The position numbers were made by a program, and so were the translations under genes. A stretch of DNA of 64,000 nucleotides. It comes from Phytophthora quininea. Lineage: Eukaryota; Oomycota; Peronosporomycetes; Peronosporales; Peronosporaceae. Position 1 is the first letter of the stretch, and each line of letters begins with the position of its first letter. The notes under the pieces were generated by a model, which saw only the letters and a list, made by a program, of their open reading frames with translations, made no database searches and was not told where the DNA came from. This document shows, piece by piece, positions 55,363 through 64,000 of the stretch. The DNA lies in contig JAAVTG010000666.1 of NCBI GenBank assembly GCA_011947345.1, positions 1 through 64,000 on the forward strand, in the 5' to 3' direction.

Positions 55363-56778
55363 CTAGACGTCTTCCTCTTCTTCCCCTCCGGGCATGATGG
55401 TGCCCATGGTTTCTCGCAGCAAGAGCGTGTCCACCATACGATACACCAAGTCCATACTGAGCTGGTGGGTCGCGATCACGAGCTCCGTCATCTCTCCAAT
55501 GTGTTCCTTTTCCTGCTGCTCCGACTCGAACGAGGTCAGCTCCGGAGTCATCAGGATCGCCATCCGAGTGATCGATCCGTGGACGCCGTTGCCGTCGCTT
55601 TGATCGCCCGAGCCGCGGCCAAAGCTGAACGAGGACGTCGTGGTGTATCCTTTCTCTCGTAGACGAACGAATATCGACCCATTGATCTCAACGTGCGCAG
55701 CCCAGATGACCCCCACGCGGTCCTTCTCGAAGAAGCGCCGCATTGCAAACCGCCGAACGATATTCACGTGGCGAGACTCGCCCAGCGAGACCTTCTCCAG
55801 CATGGTGACGTTCATGTGGTTCTTGTCGACAACGCGCGTCTGGAAGGGCCCCAGCATCATGTCTTTAGCTGTGCCGTAGCGAAGAATGCTCCACATGGCT
55901 CGGTGCACGGTCCGCATCGAGAAAGGTAGCAACCGAGCGGTGTTGCAGGTGAAGGACACCCTACCAGAGTCGTAATGAGCTTTCACGCCGTTCTTGAGGT
56001 CGTGGTGGACGTCTGAGAGGCCGCTCAGCTCCAGCACCGCGTCCAGCTCGAGGTATTGCGCTTCCAGACTGTCGTTCAGCAGCGCATAGATGAGCTCGTC
56101 CGACATGGTGGTGGGCTGCTGGTGAGTGCTGCCGCCCTGCCACGGAATCGACTGCGCTGCTTCTCGCTGCTGCTGATCGATGGCCGCTTCCAGCGCTCGA
56201 GCGATGTTGAGTTGACTTTCCAATGTGGCGCGAAGCTTGAGGTTCTCCACGACAGAGCGATTGACCGCTTCCTTCTGCCTCTCGGCGATCTTCTTCCAGT
56301 GGAGAAACACGTCTTGGTCTCCGTCCGCCAGGCGCTCGGTCGAGTCGCCGCCGTAGATGATGGCGGCGCTGACAGCCGCGGGCGAACTCACTTCCGGTTT
56401 CTTCTTGAGGGCTGCGAGCTCCTTCTCCATGTCGGCCACTTTGGCTCGCAAGTAGTCCAGCTCATGCTTGGGACGTTTGCGGCGACGAGGTTTGCTCGGC
56501 TTCTTGTACGGCGCTGCGGCTGCTGCACGGACGTCCTTGTTGCTTCTCGGCGGTAGGCTCGACGTCGCTTTGCTTGGTGGTTGGTCTGGTAAGACCTTAG
56601 TCACGACGTCCAGTTCGTCGCCGAAGGTGGCGCCACCATTGTCCAGGAATGCGTCGCCGATATTCGTCGCGTCTTCGAAAGAGAGCACGTCGTCCAGCGC
56701 CGCCAACAAATCGTCGTCCAGTGCACCGGCGCAGTCGTTCGGGGCGCGCTGCTGATTCATTGCCGGTAGGTGCTGCAT
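55363..56778 (-). CDS. M96-like coiled-coil protein, copy G
   Basis: Intact member of about 471 residues. N-terminal acidic-hydrophobic motif 'LDDDLLAALDDVLSFEDA', basic 'YKKPSKPRRRKRPKHELDYL', coiled coil 'AKVADMEKELAALKKK', 'HWKKIAERQKEAVNRSVVEN', 'MSDELIYALLNDSLEAQYLE', C-terminal domain 'VSFTCNTARLLPFSMRTVHR', 'DRVGVIWAAHVEINGSIFVR', 'IGEMTELVIATHQLSMDLVY'. It ends with a Glu run. The frame is open from a GTG at 56796; the first ATG (56778, 'MQHLPAMNQQ') is used here. Confidence 0.85.
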   Translation of the reverse strand: MQHLPAMNQQRAPNDCAGALDDDLLAALDDVLSFEDATNIGDAFLDNGGATFGDELDVVTKVLPDQPPSKATSSLPPRSNKDVRAAAAAPYKKPSKPRRRKRPKHELDYLRAKVADMEKELAALKKKPEVSSPAAVSAAIIYGGDSTERLADGDQDVFLHWKKIAERQKEAVNRSVVENLKLRATLESQLNIARALEAAIDQQQREAAQSIPWQGGSTHQQPTTMSDELIYALLNDSLEAQYLELDAVLELSGLSDVHHDLKNGVKAHYDSGRVSFTCNTARLLPFSMRTVHRAMWSILRYGTAKDMMLGPFQTRVVDKNHMNVTMLEKVSLGESRHVNIVRRFAMRRFFEKDRVGVIWAAHVEINGSIFVRLREKGYTTTSSFSFGRGSGDQSDGNGVHGSITRMAILMTPELTSFESEQQEKEHIGEMTELVIATHQLSMDLVYRMVDTLLLRETMGTIMPGGEEEEDV

Positions 56779-57051
56779 AGTCGGCAGCTCTGACACTGAG
56801 CGGCGCCCGAAAAAGTTGTGGTATGGAACGACGGGGTCCGCCAGTGAAGCAGATGTCCGACCTCACCAGCCGGAAGCGTTCAATGCGGTGCCGAGCGAAT
56901 TGCAAAATGCACAGTGTCAGGCATTGCGCATGGATGGACGCAAGTCTTTCGTAATCGAAGAGCGGATTACGGGACGGATCAACGGCGGCAAGCGAAGCAA
57001 GTGCTGACAGCAAATAACTTGCACTCGACTCGGTACATCAATTAAAAACAA

Positions 57052-58506
57052 TTACTGACTAGTGATGATACTGCTGCCGTCTCCTTTGGCGCTTAGTTTG
57101 GTCTGTGCGGCTGGGGATTCGTCTTTGAGTAGCACGTCCTCGACGACCTCGTGGATGAGTCCGAAATTCTGCTGGTAGGTGCCAACAACGAGGTCAGTCA
57201 TCTCTCCGACGTGTGTCTGGGCTTCCTGCACCGACTCACACGACGAGATCTCCGGCGTCACTTGAATGGCCATGCGCGTGATGCAGCCTTGCACGTAGTT
57301 GCTGGAGCTGTTGGTACCTGCAGCGACACCTCGGTAGAACTCGAAGGCGGACGTCGTGCTCCAACCTTTCTCTCGCAGGCGGATGAAGTCCGAGCCGTCG
57401 ATCTCCACGTAGCTGCACCAGACGAACGTCACGCGGTCCTGCTCAAAGTACCGTCGGAACGCAGCACGCTTGGTGACGCTCACTTGGCGGTTCCTGGGCA
57501 GCGACAATGTGTCTTGGAAGACCAAATTCAGGTGGTCGTTGCTCAGAGCGTTGACTCCGTCGCATCGCAGCGTCGCGCCGTTCCGCAAGCAGTCCCATAT
57601 CGTGTGGTGGAGCACATGCATCGAGAACGGCAGCAGTCGGGCCTCTTCGTGTCGGAATGACATGCCGCTCGACTCGCGCTTGAACTGGAAGCCGCCCTTG
57701 AGCTCATGCAGCACGTGCGAAAGGCCGGTGGTCGTCAGCACCGTGTCGATTTCGGCGTACTGCGAGTCCAGACTGTTGTTCAAGTCTGCGAACACCAGGT
57801 CGTTGATCATACTCGCTTGTCGTGTGCAGCTGGAGGTCGAAGCTGGTGCGCCACCACCGCCGCAGATCGTCTGCCACGGCACTGCTGTTTCGGGCGAGTC
57901 TCTGTGGTGCTGCTTGATGGCTGCCTCGAGGACTCGCGCGACTTGCAACTGGCCCAGCAGTCTGTTGCGCAGCTTGCGGTTCTCGGTGATAGAGTCATCG
58001 ACTCCTTCCTTCTGTCGCTCTGCGATTTCCTCCCAGCTAGCGGCCACGCCTTTCGTCACCAAAGACGTCGATAACTTGGCTTTTGCTGCGTCGCTGACTG
58101 TCACCAGGGCGCTGCTTTTCGCCTTTGTCAGCGCCGCCAGCTCCTCTTCCAACTCGACCACCTTGACCCGTAAGTACTCGAGCTCGTGCTTTGGTCGTCG
58201 GCGATTCCGGCGCTTGGCCGTTGAAAAGGTCGCAAGCGTCGATCTGTCGGTGGTAGTTTGGTCTTCGTCATTGGTGTGACTTTGCCGGGGCTTGGGGAAC
58301 AACTCCTGCATCTCCATCGACAGTTGGAAGTCGTCGTCTACCATCGGGATGCTCTGCTTCGGGTGGACTGGAGCGGCCTGCGCGTGGTCGAACTGGTCGG
58401 ACGGTTGTGGCAGTGCTGGCAACATGCACTCGAGCGCCTCCATCAGATCGTCATCCATCGCCAGCGCTTCATCTCGAGGTCTCCGGTAGTCGCGTAGGGG
58501 CTGCAT
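57052..58506 (-). CDS. M96-like coiled-coil protein, copy H
   Basis: Intact member of about 484 residues from the ATG of 'MQPLRDYRRPRDEALAMDDD'. It has the N-terminal motif 'MDDDLMEALECMLPAL', basic 'AKRRNRRRPKHELEYLRVKV', 'ASWEEIAERQKEGVDDSITE', 'MINDLVFADLNNSLDSQYAE' and the C-terminal domain 'MSFRHEEARLLPFSMHVLHH', 'DRVTFVWCSYVEIDGSDFIR', 'VGEMTDLVVGTYQQNFGLIH'. The open frame upstream to 58728 is on the promoter side and overlaps the antisense extension of the neighbouring membrane-protein gene, so it is not taken as coding. It is the last array member and divergent from the next gene. Confidence 0.85.
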   Translation of the reverse strand: MQPLRDYRRPRDEALAMDDDLMEALECMLPALPQPSDQFDHAQAAPVHPKQSIPMVDDDFQLSMEMQELFPKPRQSHTNDEDQTTTDRSTLATFSTAKRRNRRRPKHELEYLRVKVVELEEELAALTKAKSSALVTVSDAAKAKLSTSLVTKGVAASWEEIAERQKEGVDDSITENRKLRNRLLGQLQVARVLEAAIKQHHRDSPETAVPWQTICGGGGAPASTSSCTRQASMINDLVFADLNNSLDSQYAEIDTVLTTTGLSHVLHELKGGFQFKRESSGMSFRHEEARLLPFSMHVLHHTIWDCLRNGATLRCDGVNALSNDHLNLVFQDTLSLPRNRQVSVTKRAAFRRYFEQDRVTFVWCSYVEIDGSDFIRLREKGWSTTSAFEFYRGVAAGTNSSSNYVQGCITRMAIQVTPEISSCESVQEAQTHVGEMTDLVVGTYQQNFGLIHEVVEDVLLKDESPAAQTKLSAKGDGSSIITSQ

Positions 58507-58918
58507 GGACCTACTTGGAACTAAATCGCCTCTCGGCCTGCTGGTCTCTGCCCGCGAACAGAAACCGAGGGAGCAGTTCAAACAGACGTTCAGAACCGGC
58601 AAATCGGAAAGAGCAAATAAGGGACTGCGGCGAGCGTCGTCCCGACAAGATGCTCGCTGCTGTTGCTGCGAGATAAGACATGTGTGGCTCTCAATACCGT
58701 TGGTGTTGTCAAGGGACGGACATGCCAAACAAGTCGCACCGAAATGGTCAAGTGGAAGGTCTCTGCTGACTCACAGCCAGTTGCCGTGGCATGTGGAGCT
58801 GCATCCTGCAGGATTACAGCTCTATCCAAGACCCAACTCCCCGATAATCATCGCGTCCCCATGCCCCGCTCGATTGCTGGGCTCCAAGTCTCGATCGGTG
58901 TCAGAGTTCGCTAGTCTT
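58507..58918. promoter_or_regulatory. 412-bp divergent intergenic region
   Basis: Between the start codons of copy H (minus) and the 772-residue membrane protein (plus). Both neighbouring frames happen to stay open across it, which makes the starts ambiguous. Its composition is less coding-like than the flanks. I assign it as a shared promoter region. Confidence 0.5.
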
Positions 58919-61237
58919 ATGTTGCAGCGATCCCGTCGCTGGCTGGTTCGGCAGCCGAGCTCGCAGGTTTTGCCCGAGTTGGGTCTGTTCGAGTTCCTCG
59001 TGCTGTGCTTCGAGCAGGTTGCGGTGGCTGGAGCGGCCATGAACTGCTTCCAGACGGCGTCAAGTGGCGCTGGTTCGAGTGGCTCTGGGTCTACCAGCAG
59101 CGGTGGGAATGCCCAGTTACTGCAGCCCGCAGTCGCGCGGATCATCCCGCAGGCCTTGATGGTCATCGTCGTGTTGAGCTTCTGCATCGTGTGGAGCTCG
59201 CAATTGCTGCGGTGGGTCTTACGCTCGATACGACTCAAATGCGCCGACAAGATCAACTTCGCAGCTAGACGGCGATATCTGCCGCCGATCGTCGCGCTGC
59301 TCAAGATTTTCTTCCTGCTCTACGTGACGCTGCGTCTGAATGCCTCGACGGAGCTGCAGTGGAAGCAGGAGACGAGCGCTCTTTGCGCCGCTCTTATTCT
59401 CGTTGTCTGCGAAGTCGTCGACATCTTTGGCGTCTCTCACACGTGGATAGTTAGTCGCTCAAGAGGAGTCTCCGTCCACGACTGGCGTGAGCAGGACGGC
59501 GACGGACTCAGTCTGAAGCAATTCGTTCTCACCTTTACAGATCGCTGGAAAGACTGCGGCTTGGTGTCGTCGTTCCTGAGCCAGAGCGAGATGATCCTGC
59601 TCGTAGCGGAAATTCCGTCCATGGCGTGGGCCAGTTGGACATGTTGCCATCGAGGCTCCACCCCAGAGCACGTTTCGTACCAACTGCACCGATGGGTAAC
59701 CGTCTTGACGATCGTCATGGGGATGAACGTGATCCTTCCACGAACTCAAGTAGAAGACCACCTTACCGGAGCTATCGTCTTCCTAGTCGCTGACGTTGTG
59801 CTCACGGCGCTCAGACTGTTTGAAGGTCGTCATCGACGACGTGCGCGGATGGAAAATGTCCGACTACAGCGGCTGACTATGTTAACTGTGGCTGCTGGAA
59901 ACGAGTCGAGTCACGACGAGGGGGATGGAGGCGACAATGAAGGCAAGGAGACGAGTTCGCAGAGTCACGTTGTGGAGTGCTCGCAACTGCTGACGACTTC
60001 GCAGCCAATTCCGCCGCAGCGGTCGGACAGTGTGCTGAAGCAGTGTCTCGATTTCAGACGTCGTGGGGTTTGGAAGAGCTCCGTGCTGAGCGGAGTCGCT
60101 TTCAAGGAGTGGGCGTTTGCTGCAATGGACTGCGTCTACTCAATGTTGGTGGTGCTCAACTTCTACGAGACCACTGACGGCGCAGAAATCCAAACGATAC
60201 CCGGACTGGTCACCAGTAGTGTTGTCAACTCTGTCGACGAGGAGGAAACGCTCATGGGGCAGGTAAATCGCACGAGTATGATCGTCTCGTCGGCCTTTTG
60301 GACGGTGCTCGGCTTATCCCTCGCTGGGCGGTATTACTTTTTGTATTCGTCACGACGCCAAATGATCCCTGGAGTCCCCCACTACTTTCCAGCATCTTCA
60401 CCAAGTTCCACTCGGAAGCCTAACTATTTTGCGGTGGGCGTCGAAGTCACTAAGGTGGCGCTGCTACCAATCTCAATTTCCGTCTGCGCGTACATTCTCG
60501 TGGGAGCAAATGTGTACGTGATGAAGCAAGGGGTGAATGTCTTCGTGGCCGGAGCAATCGGCGCCATTGCAGCAGCACGATCCGTTGACGCTTTTGGTCG
60601 TGCGATGCACGGTCTTGGCCGGTTCGACGGCGACCCGCCTGGGCTGGAAATGTTTGGAGGCTCCCCGTACGTCAAGGCTGGCACTGCCTTGCAGGTCTTC
60701 TGGGATCGGTTCAACGACTTCCTGGGCCCTTTGAGTCTCGACCACTTGGTGATCGCCTCCACCACCGCATCCGAAAACTTCATCGTCGTCTATTTCCTTC
60801 TTTGTGTGTGTGTGTTACATGCGTTGATTGCATACGTAGACGCCGTGGATATTAAGAGCGCCACATACCGAGCGGAGCGACTCGGATACCTTGTGGCTGT
60901 GACGTTCCTCGTGCGGTACTCGGTCAAATATACTGAACGACAAGGTGCCGACCTGTACGCGCCCGTCGTGCTCGTCGCCATCGAGTTCTTCGTGCAGGTG
61001 AGCGCGTTGGTTTCGCACGGAAGAGCTTGGTGTGCCCGGCGAAGGGTAAAGTCGACAGCACGCATACCGATACTGTCGTCAATGTCCGAGCCCGACGAAG
61101 AATTGCCCGTGCTCAGTCCTGGTCAAGACTCTCCAAGCAACCACTACCAAAGGTGGGTTTCGACGACAAACCAGACGGATCGCCTAGCACTTCGAGACTA
61201 CACAGCTAACCCCGTTGGGCTCGACCGATCCCTGTGA
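58919..61237 (+). CDS. multi-pass membrane protein of unknown family, 772 aa
   Basis: Single open frame from the ATG of 'MLQRSRRWLVRQPSSQVLPE' to 61237. At least ten hydrophobic segments are visible, including 'GLFEFLVLCFEQVAVAGAAM', 'IIPQALMVIVVLSFCIVW', 'LLKIFFLLYVTLRL', 'ALCAALILVVCEVVDIFGV', 'VTVLTIVMGMNVIL', 'LPISISVCAYILVGANVYVM', 'NFIVVYFLLCVCVLHALIAY' and 'LYAPVVLVAIEFFVQVSALV'. A soluble loop rich in Ser/Glu/Asp (about residues 320-400) splits it into two halves. The C-terminal tail is cytosolic and hydrophilic. I do not recognise a family or any catalytic motif. It could be a transporter or a channel-like protein. The frame stays open upstream to 58505, inside the divergent promoter. 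No frame break. Confidence 0.8.
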   Translation: MLQRSRRWLVRQPSSQVLPELGLFEFLVLCFEQVAVAGAAMNCFQTASSGAGSSGSGSTSSGGNAQLLQPAVARIIPQALMVIVVLSFCIVWSSQLLRWVLRSIRLKCADKINFAARRRYLPPIVALLKIFFLLYVTLRLNASTELQWKQETSALCAALILVVCEVVDIFGVSHTWIVSRSRGVSVHDWREQDGDGLSLKQFVLTFTDRWKDCGLVSSFLSQSEMILLVAEIPSMAWASWTCCHRGSTPEHVSYQLHRWVTVLTIVMGMNVILPRTQVEDHLTGAIVFLVADVVLTALRLFEGRHRRRARMENVRLQRLTMLTVAAGNESSHDEGDGGDNEGKETSSQSHVVECSQLLTTSQPIPPQRSDSVLKQCLDFRRRGVWKSSVLSGVAFKEWAFAAMDCVYSMLVVLNFYETTDGAEIQTIPGLVTSSVVNSVDEEETLMGQVNRTSMIVSSAFWTVLGLSLAGRYYFLYSSRRQMIPGVPHYFPASSPSSTRKPNYFAVGVEVTKVALLPISISVCAYILVGANVYVMKQGVNVFVAGAIGAIAAARSVDAFGRAMHGLGRFDGDPPGLEMFGGSPYVKAGTALQVFWDRFNDFLGPLSLDHLVIASTTASENFIVVYFLLCVCVLHALIAYVDAVDIKSATYRAERLGYLVAVTFLVRYSVKYTERQGADLYAPVVLVAIEFFVQVSALVSHGRAWCARRRVKSTARIPILSSMSEPDEELPVLSPGQDSPSNHYQRWVSTTNQTDRLALRDYTANPVGLDRSL

Positions 61238-61257
61238 AACGTCGCAAAATGAAAACA

Positions 61258-64000
61258 TGGGCAAGGCGTCAAGAAGGAAGCAACAGGACGAACGCAAGAA
61301 GCAGTTTGCTGCCGCTGACGGCGATGGTCGAAGTGCTGAAGATCGAGCAAACGCTCGGGCGATGCTCGACGCGCTTCAGAAAAACTGGACGACGACGCGT
61401 TGAGAGAAGACGGTGCGTCTTGATAAAGCGATTGGCGAGTTGGATTGTGTCTTTTTGACGGATGTGTTTTGCACAGGGTTCTACTTTGTGAATGGGAAGT
61501 GCGTGGATTCGAGGAAGCCGCGTCTTTCATCCGGCATGAAGACGCGCGACTTTAAAGAGCACAGCAAGATTGTCTCTGACGTTAGCATCGTTCGTATTGC
61601 TGGGACCGGTACTGCAAGAGAGTTGGTGCTACTATTCACCTTTGGTTTGGACTGGTGAGTCTGGTATTTAACGATTGCAAAGGTAGACAACGAGACTCAC
61701 CATTTCGTCGCAGTGTGTCGATTTGGAACTTCTCAAAAGGCAGCAAGCTGGCAAGTTTGAGTTTGTCTTCACTACACGGGAGATCCATTTGTGGCGCAGC
61801 AGTTTATTCGAAACACTTCGAGCGTCAATCGTCGACCATCTTCGCGTATGCTACACGTACGGAGTCTTGAAGGATGCGACAGATTATTTCCTACTAACGA
61901 TACTCTTTTTGTAGACCAAGAAGTAGCCTTGCACCTGTTCAACTTCGAGAAGGATGCGATTATCCCGGCTACATCTCCAGCCAAGACGTTCGATCTTGCA
62001 GCTGGATATTGCACGGGACATCAGCAAGCGATTTCAGCCATGACATTCAGTCACGATGGCGAACTGCTTGCAACCACATCTTGGGACTCTACGTGTATGG
62101 TTTGGAAAGTATCGTCTGGGGATAAAATGCAGCAGGTGTCACGTAAAACACCCAGTGATTCCAAAGAAGAGGTGTGCTTAGCTCTACTGTACGTTCTTCC
62201 GGTTCACGAAGATGGAGGATCATGTACAGCGTTCACGGCGGACGACAAAATGTTGATCACTTGTGGCGATTGTACCATCAAATTGTGGAATGTATCGAAC
62301 TCTTCGCCGGCAAAAATCGCTAATCAAAGAGAGGAAGGCGATGGCTCAAAGGAAGCCTCGTTTTTATTGTCAAAACTCCTGTTAGAGTGGCAAGAGGCGA
62401 TTCCGTTCTCGTTCTCGATCGACAAGTCCATGAACCTTTTCGTGTTCGAGGAATCGATGGCAGAGCTGATCTCCAACAACGACTGGGTCCACGACCACGA
62501 TGGCAATGAACCGATGTCACTGCTTGCACCTGCAAAAAGTGAAGATGAACGCAACGAAGCCATCGATATCCAGCTGTGCCTAGAAGGTATCATTGCTGAA
62601 GTTGATTCAAGTCACGACGGTCTGGAGGAGCAGTATCCATTTACAACCAAAGACAACCAACAAGAGATTCAAAGCACTCGCGGAGTTCCTGGCAGCAATG
62701 CGGATGTTGAAGCACTGTCATCAGCTGAAAGTCGTCGACTGAAATCGCAATTCCAAAGGATGAAGGTTTTTGATTTCGAGAGGCTCTTTACGCCGACCCT
62801 GGCCCTAAACATCACGCATGATGACCACTGCAACCCCATTCCAGTTAAAACTGTGGACAGAAAACTTCACCGTGCAAACTCGGATGGACGGTTGCTTCGC
62901 ACATTTCAAAACATTACCGAGGTAAGTGTTCTCTGGGTGAGGTATTCCAGCATCATATGCTCACTTTTTTATGCTATCAGGATGGAATGTTCTCTTCGCA
63001 CACGTCCACGATCACTGATTGTGCTGTGGCACAGGAACTCGACTTGGTTGTGACAGTATCTCTGGACAAATCACTCAGGTATTGGTCGCTGGAGAAGGGT
63101 GTCGTGTTGGAAACAGTGCGTGACGCGCATAATTCTCCTATCACTTGTTGTGCTCTTACATCGCCGAGAACTTGTGACCTAAACATGTTCGAGATGCTCC
63201 TGTCCACCGGTGGGTCGGACAATTTGGTTAAACTTTGGCGTCGAAACACTCCAGCTAAGGCCGAGTGTGTTGTCTGCCTTTCGGGACACTACGACGCCAT
63301 TACATCAGTCGCATTCGATCTGAACGGCGTCTTTCTGGTATCCTCAAGCGAAGACTCGACTGCGATTGTGTGGCGAGTTCGTCCGTCGAGTCCTCACCAG
63401 CCTGAAGTCCCCGTTTTGGACTCTGTCGAGCGTTTTTCGATTAGTATTTCTTGGACAGAGCCGCTGGCGAACGGCTCAAGAATCCTATACTATATCGTAC
63501 GCACTACGCAGATCAGCTCTTTTACTGGAGATGGTAGCGATATCAAGGCTGTTCCTGACACAGAAGTGCCCTCGAAGTATCTCTCGAAAACGATCGACAA
63601 ACTTCAACCAGGTGTGCAGTATACACTCCAGGTCGCTGCTGTGAACGAGGTGCGGAATTCTTGCGCGTATTTGCATCCTCTCAAATATTGACGAATGTGC
63701 TGTGCCTTTATTCCTCTCAGATTGGAGATAGCCCATTCAGCGTACCGACAGAAGCGATTGAGACGCTTGCGTTTACCCCTCGCGAGTCGATCGACCCGTG
63801 CAGCCTACAGAGCGTCAAGCGACACGAATTACCCTCTCTTGGATGGCGCCGTGCCCGAACGGAGCACCAATTCTGACGTATACTATTCGATGTCAACCGG
63901 AAAATAGTATGCTCGTCCCGCCACGAGAACTCACAATTCCAGTAGCGGATCTGCACGCGCAAGGCATATCATCAGCCTATCGAGATGTTCCGCGTCAACT
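61258..64000 (+). CDS. WD40-repeat protein with fibronectin type III domains, 5' part
   Basis: Starts 'MGKASRRKQQDERKKQFAAA'. One base is missing at the A run 61380-61384, and another change occurs near 61405 before 'LDKAIGELDCVFLTDVF'. Introns 61655-61713, 61857-61914 (with a CTAAC branch point), 62922-62980 and 63650-63720 keep the frame. WD-type blades are visible: 'AISAMTFSHDGELLATTSWD', 'CTAFTADDKMLITCGDCTIK', 'DCAVAQELDLVVTVSLDKSL', 'AITSVAFDLNGVFLVSSSED'. They are followed by an FN3 domain ('FSISISWTEPLANGSRILYY', 'LQPGVQYTLQVAAVNEIGDS') and the beginning of a second one ('RITLSWMAPCPNGAPILTYT'), which needs a further frame change near 63790. The 3' end is outside the window. Role unknown; both domains are protein-binding scaffolds. 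Confidence 0.78.

Noticed and set aside
58505..58918. In-frame upstream extension of the 772-residue membrane protein
   Set aside because: It would begin inside the start codon region of the divergent copy H. The ATG at 58919 leaves a sensible promoter, and the extension has no conserved features.
1..64000. CRISPR arrays, bacterial operons, transposases or viral genes
   Set aside because: No regularly spaced repeats, no integrase, transposase or reverse-transcriptase motifs, and no terminal repeats were seen. The window is ordinary eukaryotic gene-rich DNA.

Overview
The window looks like nuclear DNA of an oomycete, most probably Phytophthora or a close relative in the Peronosporales. Every gene is eukaryotic. 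Introns are few and short, with most that I could place at 58-80 nt and clear GT..AG ends. Intergenic gaps are small and neighbours often face each other or run back to back. The content is typical of plant-associated oomycetes: two PL3 pectate lyase genes, two NLP (NPP1-type) copies, a SWEET transporter, and eight members of an oomycete coiled-coil family usually labelled 'M96 mating-specific'. The pectate lyase promoters carry a good match to the oomycete initiator element (GCTCATT..CAATT). I cannot name the species.

Layout. 0-9 kb: the 3' part of a TRAPPC11-like gene, a helicase-associated-repeat protein on the minus strand, and a long FYVE-finger gene. 9-17 kb: a cyclic-nucleotide-type potassium channel, an ER J-protein, and a CEP70-like centrosomal gene. 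17-26.5 kb: a SWEET gene, then a large inverted duplication. Its 2.62-kb arms (19081-21704 and 22682-25298) each carry the 3' half of ferroportin, an NLP copy and a PL3 gene, around a 0.98-kb spacer. The full ferroportin gene reads out of the right arm. 27-43 kb is a dense housekeeping block: OGG1, myotubularin with a RanBP2 finger, diacylglycerol lipase, PP2C, a PA/RING-H2 protein, Pol I subunit RPA12, a HECT ligase with a membrane anchor and a RanBP2 finger, and a CDK12/CDK9-like kinase. 43.4-58.5 kb: the eight-copy M96-like array, interrupted by an APMAP/strictosidine-synthase-like gene and a glycosyltransferase. 58.9-64 kb: a 772-residue membrane protein of unknown function and the start of a WD40/fibronectin-III gene.

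One feature affects the whole annotation. Many otherwise well-conserved genes are broken by single-base frame changes, nearly always one missing base and mostly at runs of G, C, A or T. This includes essential genes such as RPA12's neighbours HECT and CDK, plus OGG1 and PP2C. I read most of these as consensus errors of a long-read assembly and not as pseudogenes, so gene extents below bridge such breaks and say where they lie.

Functionally the block mixes membrane traffic and phosphoinositide genes (TRAPPC11, FYVE, myotubularin, DAG lipase), ubiquitin ligases (HECT, RING), and a cluster linked to the plant interaction (SWEET, NLP, PL3, ferroportin). The M96-like array is the least understood part and the best candidate for new biology. 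Its members combine a basic N-terminal stretch, a long coiled coil and a conserved C-terminal domain, and four of them share an acidic-hydrophobic N-terminal motif.
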